NCBI GenBank assembly: GCA_005880055.1
Contig: VBJS01000068.1
Location: forward strand, 11,944 to 25,973
Reading direction: 5' to 3'
DNA: 14,030 nt
DNA from: Chloroflexota bacterium
Lineage (GTDB): Bacteria; Chloroflexota; Dehalococcoidia; SM23-28-2; RBG-16-64-32
Part shown: positions 1 through 7,446 of the stretch, in pieces
Position numbering within the stretch: the stretch's first letter is position 1
How the letters are laid out: every line of letters starts with the position of its first letter
Position numbers and translations under genes: made by a program
The notes under the pieces: model-generated
Database searches by the model: none
Told to the model about the DNA's origin: nothing
What the model saw: the letters and a program-made list of their open reading frames with translations, nothing else

Positions 1-105
1 TTCCGCCCAGTAGCTTTTGGTGAGGAAAGCGTGGATGCGCGGGATGTCGAGAAGGGCAGGATCGGTTGAGACGGTGTATTCGCCCTGGTTGGCCTCGTAT
101 GTCAC
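1..105 (-). CDS. GNAT-type N-acetyltransferase, N-terminal fragment (cut by window edge)
   Basis: The minus strand from 105 reads MTYEANQGEYTVSTDPALLD, then IPRIHAFLTKSYWAE, open to the window edge (35 codons). The pattern 'D-P-x-L-x-D-x-x-x-I-H-x-F-L-x-x-S-Y-W-A' is the usual N-terminus of a family of small GNAT acetyltransferases, which transfer an acetyl group from acetyl-CoA to an amine. The acetyl-CoA binding loop lies outside the window, so the substrate cannot be guessed. The start is GTG (105-103), four bases after the aroC TAG. No strong ribosome-binding site is visible, so translation is probably coupled to aroC. It is the last visible gene of the alaS-aroC operon. The family assignment rests on a short stretch. 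Confidence 0.6.
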   Translation of the reverse strand, partial: MTYEANQGEYTVSTDPALLDIPRIHAFLTKSYWAE

Positions 106-109
106 AACG

Positions 110-1279
110 CTATCTGCCCCGCGGGCCGATTGTCTTCTGGTACTCCTCGAAGTTACGGCGCGTCTCAGCGAGCGAGTCGCCGCCGAATTTCTCGAGCATT
201 GCGCGGGCGAGCACGATGGCCACCATCGCCTCGCCGACCACACCAGCGGCGGGCACGGTGCAGACATCCGATCGCTCGTAGTGCGCCTTGATCTCCTCGG
301 CGCTCAGCAGGTCGACCGAAGGCAGTGGTTTAGACAAGGTCGAGATGGGCTTCAACGCGCCTCGCACGATGACCGGCTCGCCGTTCGTCATGCCGCCTTC
401 CAGGCCGCCGGCGCGGTTGGTCGCGCGGCGCCACGGCCGCCCGTCCCACTGGTCGGGCGGCAGGATGACGTCGTGTGCCTCAGAGCCCGGCCCGGCAGCG
501 ACGGCGAACCCGCCTCCGATCTCCACCCCCTTCACGGCATGGATGCTCATCACGGCCTGCGCCAGTTGCCCGTCCAGCTTGCGGTCCCACATGACATGCG
601 AGCCGAGGCCGATCGGGACGCTGGTCCCCCACATCTCGAATGTGCCACCGAGCGTATCGCCTGCCTCCTGGGCCGCGTCGATCGCCCTGCACATCCGTTC
701 GGACGCGCCGCCGTCCGCACACCGTACCGGGGACTCTTCGACGGTCGCCCAGTCCGGCTCTCCGTTGACACTCGCCTCGATATCAGCGATGGAGGTCGTG
801 TGAGAGTGCACGGCGACGCCGAATTCCTCGAGCAGGCGCCGGCAGACGGCTCCTGCGGCCACGCGCGCGGCCGTCTCCCGAGCTGACGCGCGCTCCAGCA
901 CGTTGCGGGCATCATCGAAGCCGTACTTCATTGCGCCGGGTAGGTCGGCGTGCCCCGGGCGCAGGCGGGTCACCCGCTTTGGCTCCCCTTCGTAAGGCGC
1001 GACTTGCATGACCTCGCTCCAGTCCTCCCAGACCCGGTTCTGGATGACCATGCCGATTGGGCTGCCCAGGGTGAGGCCGTGGCGGACGCCGCTCACGATC
1101 TCCGCCTGGTCCTGCTCGATCTGCTGTCGGCGGGAACGGCCGTAGCCACCCTGGCGCCGGCGGAGGTCAGACGCGATGTAGTTCTCGGTCAAGGCCAGAC
1201 TCGCCGGAACGCCCTCCAACACGACTACAAGAGATTTGCCGTGAGACTCGCCGGCCGTTAGAAAGCGCAGGTTTGTCAT
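110..1279 (-). CDS. aroC: Chorismate synthase
   Basis: Converts 5-enolpyruvylshikimate-3-phosphate (EPSP) to chorismate with reduced FMN, the last step of the shikimate pathway, in the cytoplasm. The 389-residue product has the family hallmarks in order: GESHG at 10-14 (His13), the RQQIEQD stretch near 51-57, RPGHAD at 107-112 (His110), RASARETA at 130-137, IGLGSHV near 223-229, GGGF near 256-259 and NRAGGLEGG at 288-296. The length fits the longer bacterial class. The ATG (1279-1277) overlaps the TGA of the upstream unknown gene (ATGA). Ends at TAG 112-110. aroE lies one gene upstream in the same operon, giving two non-adjacent shikimate enzymes in one transcript. No key residue appears to be missing. 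Confidence 0.97.
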   Translation of the reverse strand: MTNLRFLTAGESHGKSLVVVLEGVPASLALTENYIASDLRRRQGGYGRSRRQQIEQDQAEIVSGVRHGLTLGSPIGMVIQNRVWEDWSEVMQVAPYEGEPKRVTRLRPGHADLPGAMKYGFDDARNVLERASARETAARVAAGAVCRRLLEEFGVAVHSHTTSIADIEASVNGEPDWATVEESPVRCADGGASERMCRAIDAAQEAGDTLGGTFEMWGTSVPIGLGSHVMWDRKLDGQLAQAVMSIHAVKGVEIGGGFAVAAGPGSEAHDVILPPDQWDGRPWRRATNRAGGLEGGMTNGEPVIVRGALKPISTLSKPLPSVDLLSAEEIKAHYERSDVCTVPAAGVVGEAMVAIVLARAMLEKFGGDSLAETRRNFEEYQKTIGPRGR

Positions 1280-1911
1280 TGGGCCGTCGCTTCCTGGGGC
1301 TCATCCGCCGGCCAGGGCTCGACGTCTATTGGCAGTGGCTGACCGCGCTCCCCCAACCGGTAGCGCGCATCCAGCGCGTCGACGATCTCTTCTGCCGTCC
1401 ATTCATCCCAGTCGACCGTGCGGGCCTGATCGCGCGTCGCCTGCAGGCTGAGGATGCAGAGGTTGCTGCTCAGGTCCTCGCCCTGCCGAAAGGAGGTGTA
1501 CACGTCGAGCTGTATGAGCTGGGGCCGGAAGTTCGGTAGTTCGTAGAGCAGCATTTCCGCCGCTTTCGCGGCGATGCTAATGCCTTCCTGCAGGGCGTTG
1601 CGGACCTCCAGCCAGCGCCCTTCCAGCATCCGGTATTCGCTCTGCGCCTGGCACGAAACGCGGACGCCATCGGCCGCCACCGCAATCAATTGTGCCGATT
1701 GGATGCCACGCCAGACGTCCGGCGCAACAGCCTTCGGGCGTCTGCCGGACCGCCAGCTATTGAGGGCATCCTCTGCTATATCGCGGATCACCTTGACGTC
1801 GCCGGCCGCCGCCGCCTTTCGCCAGGCGAGCGCGGCCCGCGTGCCCTGCAGGACGATATAGCTCACGACCAGGAAGAATATGAATATGCCGAGGACAGCC
1901 CAAGGCATCAT
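1276..1911 (-). CDS. Membrane-anchored protein of unknown function
   Basis: I do not recognise this 211-residue protein. Residues about 4-22 form one hydrophobic helix (WAVLGIFIFFLVVSYIVL) with almost no leader, followed by RAALAWRKAAAAGD, so an N-terminal signal anchor with the bulk on one side of the membrane is likely. The soluble part (about 25-211) mixes helical and strand-like stretches, for example AQLIAVAADGVRVSCQAQSE and FRPQLIQLDVYTSF, and ends in a Pro/Glu-rich acidic tail. No catalytic motif is evident. It sits between aroE and aroC with 4-base ATGA overlaps on both sides, so it is almost certainly translated with them. Two ATGs are adjacent at the start; the first (1911) overlaps the aroE stop and is preferred. 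Position does not prove a shikimate role; a cell-envelope role alongside mltG is equally possible. Confidence 0.85.
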   Translation of the reverse strand: MMPWAVLGIFIFFLVVSYIVLQGTRAALAWRKAAAAGDVKVIRDIAEDALNSWRSGRRPKAVAPDVWRGIQSAQLIAVAADGVRVSCQAQSEYRMLEGRWLEVRNALQEGISIAAKAAEMLLYELPNFRPQLIQLDVYTSFRQGEDLSSNLCILSLQATRDQARTVDWDEWTAEEIVDALDARYRLGERGQPLPIDVEPWPADEPQEATAQ

Positions 1912-2765
1912 GGCGACGCCCCTTCCAACTGCCGCGCCAGGCCGGTTCTGGCCGCGTCGAACATTATGTCGAGTGGCGGCTCACTGCCCGTCCATAGCTT
2001 GAACGAGGCGGCACCCTGGTAGACAAGCATCGGTAAGCCGTCCAGCGTCGCAGCGCCTCTCTGTCGCGCCGCTTCAATAAGCGGGCTCTCGTGGGCAGAG
2101 TAGGCAATATCGTAAATCAGCATCCGATTGTGAAGCGCGGACGGGGGGATGAGCGCTGCGGTTTCGTCTGATCCCGGAACACAACTGACCAGCAGTACTG
2201 AATCCACAGCGGCAGAGGACCACGTCTCGTCGCTGGCCGGGAATGCCTCAATAACGGTATGGACTGCGAGTGGCTGCAGATCGCCTGCCAGCGCCTGGGC
2301 GCGAGTGAGCGTTCGGTTGATAACGCTGACACGAGCGGCACCGGCTTGCGCGAGCCCCAGGACAACGGCTCTCGCTGATCCGCCCGCGCCCACGACAATC
2401 GCCTGCTTGCCGGCCGCGTCGAAGCCGCCGTCTTCTCGCAATGCGCGCAGGAAGCCTTCCACATCGGTGTTGCAGCCCACAAGGCGGCCGTCCCGGTTGA
2501 CGATCGTATTGACAGCGCCGATCTGCGCCGCTGGGCCGTCGATTTCATCCATCAGAGGGATCACCGGCTCCTTGTGCGGTATCGTCACGTTCCCACCGAG
2601 CACAGAGGCAGAGCGCATCCCTTTAACGCGAGTGACCAAACCGTCCGGCGTGGTAGGCCAGCCTTCGTAGACGATGTCCAGGCGCAACGCGTCAAGGGCC
2701 GCCTGTTGAAATATAGGCGACAACGTCTGTCTTCCCTGACCGATAATGACGCCCAGATACTTCAT
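1908..2765 (-). CDS. aroE: Shikimate 5-dehydrogenase
   Basis: Reduces 3-dehydroshikimate to shikimate with NADPH in the cytoplasm, shikimate pathway step 4. The 285-residue product shows the N-terminal substrate-binding domain with NVTIPHKE at 59-66 (catalytic Lys65), AVNTIV near 84-89, GCNTDVEGF at 97-105 (catalytic Asp101), and the Rossmann glycine loop VGAGGSARA at 125-133, followed by an NRT motif typical of NADP-binding members. The C-terminal helix region carries GLPMLVYQGAASF. One oddity is the first substrate-binding loop, usually G-x-P-x-x-H-S-x-S-P, which here reads GQGRQTLSP, so the His and the first Ser are replaced while the last Ser-Pro is kept. The ATG overlaps the mltG TGA by four bases. 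Identity is secure. Confidence 0.95.
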   Translation of the reverse strand: MKYLGVIIGQGRQTLSPIFQQAALDALRLDIVYEGWPTTPDGLVTRVKGMRSASVLGGNVTIPHKEPVIPLMDEIDGPAAQIGAVNTIVNRDGRLVGCNTDVEGFLRALREDGGFDAAGKQAIVVGAGGSARAVVLGLAQAGAARVSVINRTLTRAQALAGDLQPLAVHTVIEAFPASDETWSSAAVDSVLLVSCVPGSDETAALIPPSALHNRMLIYDIAYSAHESPLIEAARQRGAATLDGLPMLVYQGAASFKLWTGSEPPLDIMFDAARTGLARQLEGASP

Positions 2766-3832
2766 TGCCCCTGGTACTTCTCAATGTTTCGCTGGTGTTC
2801 TTCTAGCGTGGAGGCAAACGCATGGCTACCGTCAGGCTTGGCCACGAAGTACAGGAAGTTGGTATCAGCCGGCTCCAACACAGCTTTTATCGAGTCCAGC
2901 CCGGGGTTGCAGATAGGGCCCGGCGGTAGACCGCGATTCAGGTAAGTGTTGTACGGGGAATCGATGCCGAGGTCCTCCCGAGTAAGATCGGGCTTCCAGT
3001 ACCCGTAGGTCTGCACGGATTCCGCATCAGAGGCGATCGCGTACTGCACGGTGTGATCCGCTTCCAATGGTATGCCCTGTCGCAACCGGCTGAGGAAGAC
3101 CTGCGCCATTATCGGTCGCTCCGAGGCTACCTGCGCCTCACGCTCGATGACCGAAGCAAGGGTGACAACGTCATTCAGGCTCAATCCAGCAGCCGAAGCC
3201 TTCTGTGCGGCGTCTGCCGGGAGGCGTTCGCCAAAGGTTTGGAGCATGCGCAGGATGAGGTCTCTGGCCTTATCGTTGTTGCGAACGGGATAGGTCGCAG
3301 GGAACAAATAGCCCTCCAGGTTGCCGTCGCTCTGGAGATCGGCGAGAAAGTTTAACCCGGTCTCTTGGCGGAAATCCGCGACGCGGGCGGTGGCGATAAA
3401 GTCATTGCTAGAAATCCCCTGAGCGGCGACAGTGTCGGCCACCTCTTCCAGCCGGCGGCCCTCGACGACGGTCAGTGAGCGCTCTGAAATAACGCCGTTA
3501 CGAACGCGGTAAACGGCATCTAGGGCGGGCGTTCCCGGCCGGAACTCGTAGTCGCCCGCCTGGAGGCTGCCCTGGTAACCCAGAATGGCAACCAGGATTC
3601 GAAATTGGGTGGCCGAATCGATGGCTCCCGAAGCTCCCAGGCGAGTGGCGATTTCACTGGGGCTCATCCCTGCTGCCAGTGAGACGTCTACCGTCCGGCT
3701 GCTGGTCGGCGCGGGCGGGCTGTAGGTTGCAGCATCGGGGACGGTTGCACCCTTGTCGATCTGCCAGACGGCGAGTGCGCTCATGATCAACGAAACAATA
3801 ACGGCGGCCGCTGGGACCAGTCGCTTCCTCAG
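2762..3832 (-). CDS. mltG: Endolytic murein transglycosylase MltG (YceG-like), probable CTG start
   Basis: Cleaves nascent peptidoglycan strands at the membrane and so sets glycan chain length. The YceG/MltG core is clear: a LysM-like N-terminal part, NLEGYLFPATY, the catalytic-region LASVIEREAQVASERP whose EREA glutamates include the expected catalytic Glu, EADHTVQYA, and the terminal YNTYLNRGLPPGPICNPG with LYFVAKPDGSHAF. The first standard start is TTG at 3790, but that would cut the membrane anchor and has no ribosome-binding site. The frame stays open upstream and gives LRKRLVPAAAVIVSLIMSAL from a CTG at 3832-3830 that overlaps the ruvX TGA as CTGA, with a GGGGGA run about 8 bases before it. 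That start gives about 356 residues and a proper positive-inside signal anchor. Fallback starts are TTG 3790 and ATG 3784. The gene function is secure; the start is inferred. Confidence 0.93.
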   Translation of the reverse strand: MRKRLVPAAAVIVSLIMSALAVWQIDKGATVPDAATYSPPAPTSSRTVDVSLAAGMSPSEIATRLGASGAIDSATQFRILVAILGYQGSLQAGDYEFRPGTPALDAVYRVRNGVISERSLTVVEGRRLEEVADTVAAQGISSNDFIATARVADFRQETGLNFLADLQSDGNLEGYLFPATYPVRNNDKARDLILRMLQTFGERLPADAAQKASAAGLSLNDVVTLASVIEREAQVASERPIMAQVFLSRLRQGIPLEADHTVQYAIASDAESVQTYGYWKPDLTREDLGIDSPYNTYLNRGLPPGPICNPGLDSIKAVLEPADTNFLYFVAKPDGSHAFASTLEEHQRNIEKYQGQ

Positions 3833-4248
3833 CGAGGCGTCCCCCGGGCATCGATGAATGCCTGCAAGACAATAGCCGCTGCCGCTGCGTCCCGCCCGGC
3901 CATCGCCGTTCGCGCCGATTTCTTCCTGCCGGCCTCAGCGGTAACGCGACTTGCCTGAACCGTGCTTAGCCTCTCGTCCCATGTATGCACCGGTAGAGGC
4001 AGCCGCTCACGAACCTGCTCCACCTGGGCGATTACCGCCTGCCCCTGCGGGCCAAGAGCACCGGACATCGAGAGCGGCAGGCCGACAACTAGTTCGTCGG
4101 CGCGCTGCTCGCGGGCGATGGCGAGGATGGTTTCGATCGGGTCTCCTTCGACAGTCACCGTCGTTACCGGTATGGCCACGCGGGTGCGATCATCGGCGGC
4201 GGCCACGCCGATGCGTCTTTCTCCAAGGTCCAGTCCGATGATCCTCAC
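3829..4248 (-). CDS. ruvX: Holliday-junction-resolvase-like / pre-16S rRNA nuclease YqgF
   Basis: A RNase H-like fold protein of 139 residues, the usual YqgF length. It begins MRIIGLDLGERRIGVA, the first beta-hairpin with the acidic Asp of the active site, then VVGLPLSMSG, the WDERLST motif near 90-96 (acidic Glu), and GRDAAAAAIVLQAF near the C-terminus with the last acidic Asp. YqgF in other bacteria matures the 5' end of 16S rRNA; the Holliday-junction role is proposed by homology. The start is GTG (4248-4246), overlapping the alaS TGA as GTGA. The stop TGA overlaps the proposed CTG start of mltG. Confidence 0.94.
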   Translation of the reverse strand: MRIIGLDLGERRIGVAAADDRTRVAIPVTTVTVEGDPIETILAIAREQRADELVVGLPLSMSGALGPQGQAVIAQVEQVRERLPLPVHTWDERLSTVQASRVTAEAGRKKSARTAMAGRDAAAAAIVLQAFIDARGTPR

Positions 4249-6926
4249 TGCTTCCCGGCTGCCTCCAGCATCTCCTGAACGGCGGGACCGACCGCAGAGA
4301 GCGCCTCATCGATCTTCGAGGCATCAGTCCCGCCCCCCTGCGCCATCTCCGGGCGGCCGCCGCCACCCCCACCCGCGACGGACGCCACCAGCTTCAGAAG
4401 ATTGCCTGCGTGGAGGCCACGGCTGGTGAGGTCGCTGCTGACAATGGCGACGAACTGCGGGCGGCCATCAATTGCTGACGCCAAGACGGCCACGCCGGAG
4501 CCGAGGTCCTTCCTGATCGAGTCTCCCAGGTAGCGCAGGGCATCGGCGCTGGGCGCTTCCACCCGCGTGGCCAGCACGCGCACACCATCAACTGAAATTG
4601 CACGGTCCATTAGCTGTCCTGCGGCCGGCGACGAAGCCAGGGAACGCTCCAGCTTCAAGACTCGTTTTCGTAAGGAGTCTTGCTCGTTGATTAACCCCTC
4701 AAGTTTCGACAGGACGCTTTCGGGCTGCGCTGAGAGGCGCCGCGCAACTTCACTGAACAGAGCCTGCTGGCGGCGAACATGGGCCTCGGCGCCGCGGCCG
4801 GAAAGCGCTTCTATGCGCCGCATCCCTGAACCGATGGATGATTCGTTGGTAATCAGCACCAGGCCGATGTCGCCAGTACGGGTGCAGTGCGTGCCCCCGC
4901 ACAACTCGGCGCTGAACGGCGGCCGGCTGGTGTTGACTTCCACGACTCGCACGTCCGCGCCGTACTTCTCGCCGAAGAAGGCAAGGACACCTTCCTGCAT
5001 CGCCTTCTCGAAGCTCGTTGTCCGCGTGTGCACCTCGATGTTCTCGCGCACCTTGGCGTTGACGAGCATCTCCACCTCCGCCAGTTGTTCCGGTGCGACC
5101 GGTTCAGTGTGTCTGAAGTCGAATCGCAGGCGGTCTGGCCCGACCAGGGAGCCGGCCTGACGCACGTGTATGCCGAGGACCTTCCGAAGCACGGCGTGCA
5201 ACAGGTGCGTGGCGGTGTGATTCCGCATTGTATCAGCCCGGTGTTGCCGGTCTACGCTCGCCGCGATCTCGTCGCCGACGGCGATCTGCCCCTCGACGAC
5301 CGTGCCTCGATGGAGGATCAGCCGTTCAGCCACCCGCTGCGTGTCGTTTACCGACACACGACCACTGGGTCCGCTGATCTCGCCCCGGTCTCCCACCTGG
5401 CCACCGCCCTCAGGGTAGAAGGGGGTGCGGTCGAGGAGAATTTCGACGTCCGCGCCGGCTGGGGCAGTGTCGATGGGTCTCAGGGAGTCGCTGGGGGCCA
5501 CTAGGGCCACGACTTTCGCCTCAGCTCCAAGGCTTTCGTAGCCCAGGAAGTCGGTCGCCTCGGAGGCCAATCCGGCGTAGACCGCTTCTGCCGCGACGGC
5601 CGTCCCTCCGCCGGCGGCGGCGCGGGCCAGGGCTCGCTGACGTTCCATCTCCGCCTGAAACCCCGCTTCGTCCAGAGTCAGACCGCGTTCGGCGGCTATC
5701 TCGCGGGTCAGTTCCACCGGAAAACCGTAGGTATCGTGCAAGAGGAAGGCTTGCTCGCCGGTGATCTCCGGCCGGCCGGAGGACAAGATTTGTTCGAGCA
5801 TCTCCAGCCCTCGCGAGAGCGTTTCGTCGAAGCGGAGCTCCTCAGGAGTGATGATTTGTTCGATGAACCGGCGTTGCCTTTCCAGCTCCGGGTAGGACGC
5901 TTTCATGGTGTCGATTACAGCGTCAGCCATCGCTGCAAGAAATGGTTCGTTGATGCCCAATCTCCGGCGGCCGAAGTAGATTGCGCGGCGGAGCATCCGG
6001 CGGACGACGTAGCCGCGTTCCTCGTTAGAGGGGGTCACCGGTGTGCGCTCGTCGCCGATGAGGCAGGTCACGGCCCGCGAATGTTCGGCAACGATGCGAA
6101 TCGCGGGGTCAGTGGCCGGGTCGGCGCCGTAACGCTTGCCGGACAGTTGTTCGATGCGCCGGATGACGGGCTGGAAAAGGTCCGTGTCGTAGACAGACGC
6201 GACGCGGCTCTTGTCCCATTCGTGGCTCTCGTAGAGGAGGACGGAGGCGAGGCGCTCGAGGCCGGCGCCGGTATCGATATTCCTAGACGGTAGCGGCGTG
6301 CGCTGGACACCGTCGCAGTAGTAGGTCATGAAGACCAGGTTCCAGATTTCGACGAAGCGGGCGTGGCCATGGGCAGGATGGCAGGACGGCCCGCAGCCGA
6401 ATTGCTCGCCGAAGTCATAGTGGACCTCGGAGTCTGGGCCGCATGGACCCATTTCCCCGGAGAACCAGTAGTTGTCGTCTTCCCCGTAGCGCATTATGCG
6501 CGCCGCTGGGTAGCGCTGCTGCCGCCACAGTTCGAACGCTTCGTCGTCGTCCTCGAACACGGCAGGCCACAGGCGTTCGGGCTGCAACCCCAACACCTGC
6601 GTCAGAAACTCTTGCGCCCAGAGGATCATCTCGCTCTTGAAGTAGTCGCCAATCGAGAAGTTGCCCAGCATCTCGAAAAACGTCAGGTGAGATGTATCGC
6701 CAACCGATTCGATATCTGTAGTGCGAAAGCACTTCTGAACACTGGTCAGGCGCCGGTTGGGCGGGTTTGCCTGACCGGTGAAGTACGGCTTGAACTGGAC
6801 CATGCCGGCGCTGGTGAAGAGCAGTGTAGGGTCGCCGGCAGGGACAATTGGGGCGCTTGGCACGCGTCGGTGGCCCCGGTCTTCAAAGAAACGGAGGAAT
6901 GATTCCCGTAATTTGTGAGCATCCAA
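4245..6926 (-). CDS. alaS: Alanine--tRNA ligase
   Basis: Charges tRNA-Ala with alanine in the cytoplasm. The 893 residues contain all expected modules: the class II catalytic domain at about 1-250 with motif 1/2 signatures (TSAGMVQFKPYF, CFRTTDIESVGDTSHLTFFEMLGNFS) and IDTGAGLERLASVL near 217-230; a tRNA-recognition helical domain to about 440; the editing domain with the zinc motif H570-TAT-H574 and C676-GGTH680; and the C-Ala domain with the glycine-rich GGGGGGRPEMAQGGG near 836-850. The start is TTG (6926): MDAHKLRESFLRFF matches the usual N-terminus, and no other in-frame start lies nearby upstream. A TATAAT box ends nine bases before it. First gene of the operon running to aroC. Confidence 0.98.
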   Translation of the reverse strand: MDAHKLRESFLRFFEDRGHRRVPSAPIVPAGDPTLLFTSAGMVQFKPYFTGQANPPNRRLTSVQKCFRTTDIESVGDTSHLTFFEMLGNFSIGDYFKSEMILWAQEFLTQVLGLQPERLWPAVFEDDDEAFELWRQQRYPAARIMRYGEDDNYWFSGEMGPCGPDSEVHYDFGEQFGCGPSCHPAHGHARFVEIWNLVFMTYYCDGVQRTPLPSRNIDTGAGLERLASVLLYESHEWDKSRVASVYDTDLFQPVIRRIEQLSGKRYGADPATDPAIRIVAEHSRAVTCLIGDERTPVTPSNEERGYVVRRMLRRAIYFGRRRLGINEPFLAAMADAVIDTMKASYPELERQRRFIEQIITPEELRFDETLSRGLEMLEQILSSGRPEITGEQAFLLHDTYGFPVELTREIAAERGLTLDEAGFQAEMERQRALARAAAGGGTAVAAEAVYAGLASEATDFLGYESLGAEAKVVALVAPSDSLRPIDTAPAGADVEILLDRTPFYPEGGGQVGDRGEISGPSGRVSVNDTQRVAERLILHRGTVVEGQIAVGDEIAASVDRQHRADTMRNHTATHLLHAVLRKVLGIHVRQAGSLVGPDRLRFDFRHTEPVAPEQLAEVEMLVNAKVRENIEVHTRTTSFEKAMQEGVLAFFGEKYGADVRVVEVNTSRPPFSAELCGGTHCTRTGDIGLVLITNESSIGSGMRRIEALSGRGAEAHVRRQQALFSEVARRLSAQPESVLSKLEGLINEQDSLRKRVLKLERSLASSPAAGQLMDRAISVDGVRVLATRVEAPSADALRYLGDSIRKDLGSGVAVLASAIDGRPQFVAIVSSDLTSRGLHAGNLLKLVASVAGGGGGGRPEMAQGGGTDASKIDEALSAVGPAVQEMLEAAGKQ

Positions 6927-6935
6927 GCCGCTTGA

Positions 6936-6941
6936 ATTATA
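6936..6941 (-). promoter_or_regulatory. Candidate -10 box of the alaS operon
   Basis: The minus strand carries a perfect TATAAT at 6941-6936 in otherwise GC-rich sequence, followed by TCAAGCGGC and the TTG start of alaS. Placing +1 seven bases after the box gives a leader of only about three bases (GGC). No good -35 is visible: with a 17-base spacer the hexamer is GTGTTC, and TTCCAA lies too close. The position between the upstream 69-residue gene and alaS supports a promoter. Near-leaderless initiation at a TTG would be unusual. Confidence 0.5.
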
Positions 6942-6982
6942 GCTTCTGAGGCAGGTTGGAACACGCGGCCGGCGGTGCTGCG

Positions 6983-7192
6983 TTATGCGGCCGGCTGCGT
7001 CGCGCCTGCTTCTTCTATCTGGACTTCGATATAAGGATTGCCGTAACGGTCGCGTTTGACGTCGGTGGCGGAGACGTAGCCGTGTCTAAGGACGGTGTCT
7101 TCCCAAAAGGAGATGGGCTTGCCGACGAGCGTGGGGGCCAGGCTCTTAATCCCCTTTTCATCTAGAGCAAATCGCAGGTCCCGCGTAATCAT
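6983..7192 (-). CDS. Small protein of unknown function (69 residues)
   Basis: I do not recognise this protein. From ATG 7192 it reads MITRDLRFALDEKGIKSLAP, then TLVGKPISFWEDTVLRHGY, and ends with YGNPYIEVQIEEAGATQPAA. It has no membrane helix or signal peptide and looks like a compact mixed alpha/beta cytoplasmic domain with a short disordered tail. The frame stays open upstream to an ATG at 7315, which would add 41 residues. I prefer 7192 because the added part is Cys/Arg-rich without a domain look and because an extended -10 box (TGCTATGAT) lies nine bases before 7192. It precedes alaS by 56 bases on the same strand; a candidate alaS promoter sits between, so they need not share a transcript. 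It could be a spurious ORF, but the amino-acid composition argues for a real protein. Confidence 0.6.
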   Translation of the reverse strand: MITRDLRFALDEKGIKSLAPTLVGKPISFWEDTVLRHGYVSATDVKRDRYGNPYIEVQIEEAGATQPAA

Positions 7193-7201
7193 CCCGCCCG
7201 T

Positions 7202-7210
7202 ATCATAGCA
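7202..7210 (-). promoter_or_regulatory. Candidate extended -10 promoter of the 69-residue gene
   Basis: The minus strand shows TGCTATGAT at 7210-7202, a TG-n-TAtgAT extended -10 element. Nine bases (ACGGGCGGG) separate it from ATG 7192, the same distance as for alaS. This predicts a +1 near 7195 and a leader of about three bases. No convincing -35 is present, as is common with extended -10 promoters. Confidence 0.45.
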
Positions 7211-7271
7211 GGACGTCGGGTTGAAGCGAGGAGCGCCGGTTCTTCTGCTAGCCAAATGAAATCCGGCCTGC

Positions 7272-7300
7272 TTCAGCGTTTCGGCCCCGCACAGTATAAT
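7272..7300 (+). promoter_or_regulatory. Candidate promoter for the glycosyltransferase/debranching genes
   Basis: A perfect TATAAT at 7295-7300 lies 17 bases after a weak -35-like TTCAGC (7272-7277). Predicted +1 is near 7307, leaving a leader of about 150 bases before the ATG at 7460. The leader holds two short GC stems: GGCGG/CCGCC (7338-7352) and CCCGG/CCGGG (7403-7420). The box overlaps a TATACT on the opposite strand, so direction is not certain. Confidence 0.4.
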
Positions 7301-7446
7301 CCCCAGTAGGTGCATTGATCCCTCTCGTGGCCGGCCTGGCGGTCGGTCCGCCCCCGATGCCTGAACAACCGAATGGTGCGCGAAAGGGTATCTTCGTCAG
7401 CGCCCGGAACAATGCCCGGGTACAGTCCCGCCGCACTGATAGACAC

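Noticed and set aside
17..886. Long open frame on the plus strand
   Set aside because: It is antisense to aroC, has the Arg/Ala/Gly/His-rich composition of a GC-rich shadow frame and shows no domain.
6540..6555. TCGTCGTCGTC run as a microsatellite
   Set aside because: It simply encodes the acidic DDDE stretch of alaS around residues 126-129.
4567..6902. Several long plus-strand open frames
   Set aside because: All lie antisense to alaS, whose frame is continuous and fully conserved in motifs; their translations look like shadows.
7403..7420. CCCGG/CCGGG stem as an operator or riboswitch
   Set aside because: Only five pairs with an eight-base loop in GC-rich DNA; expected by chance without comparative support.
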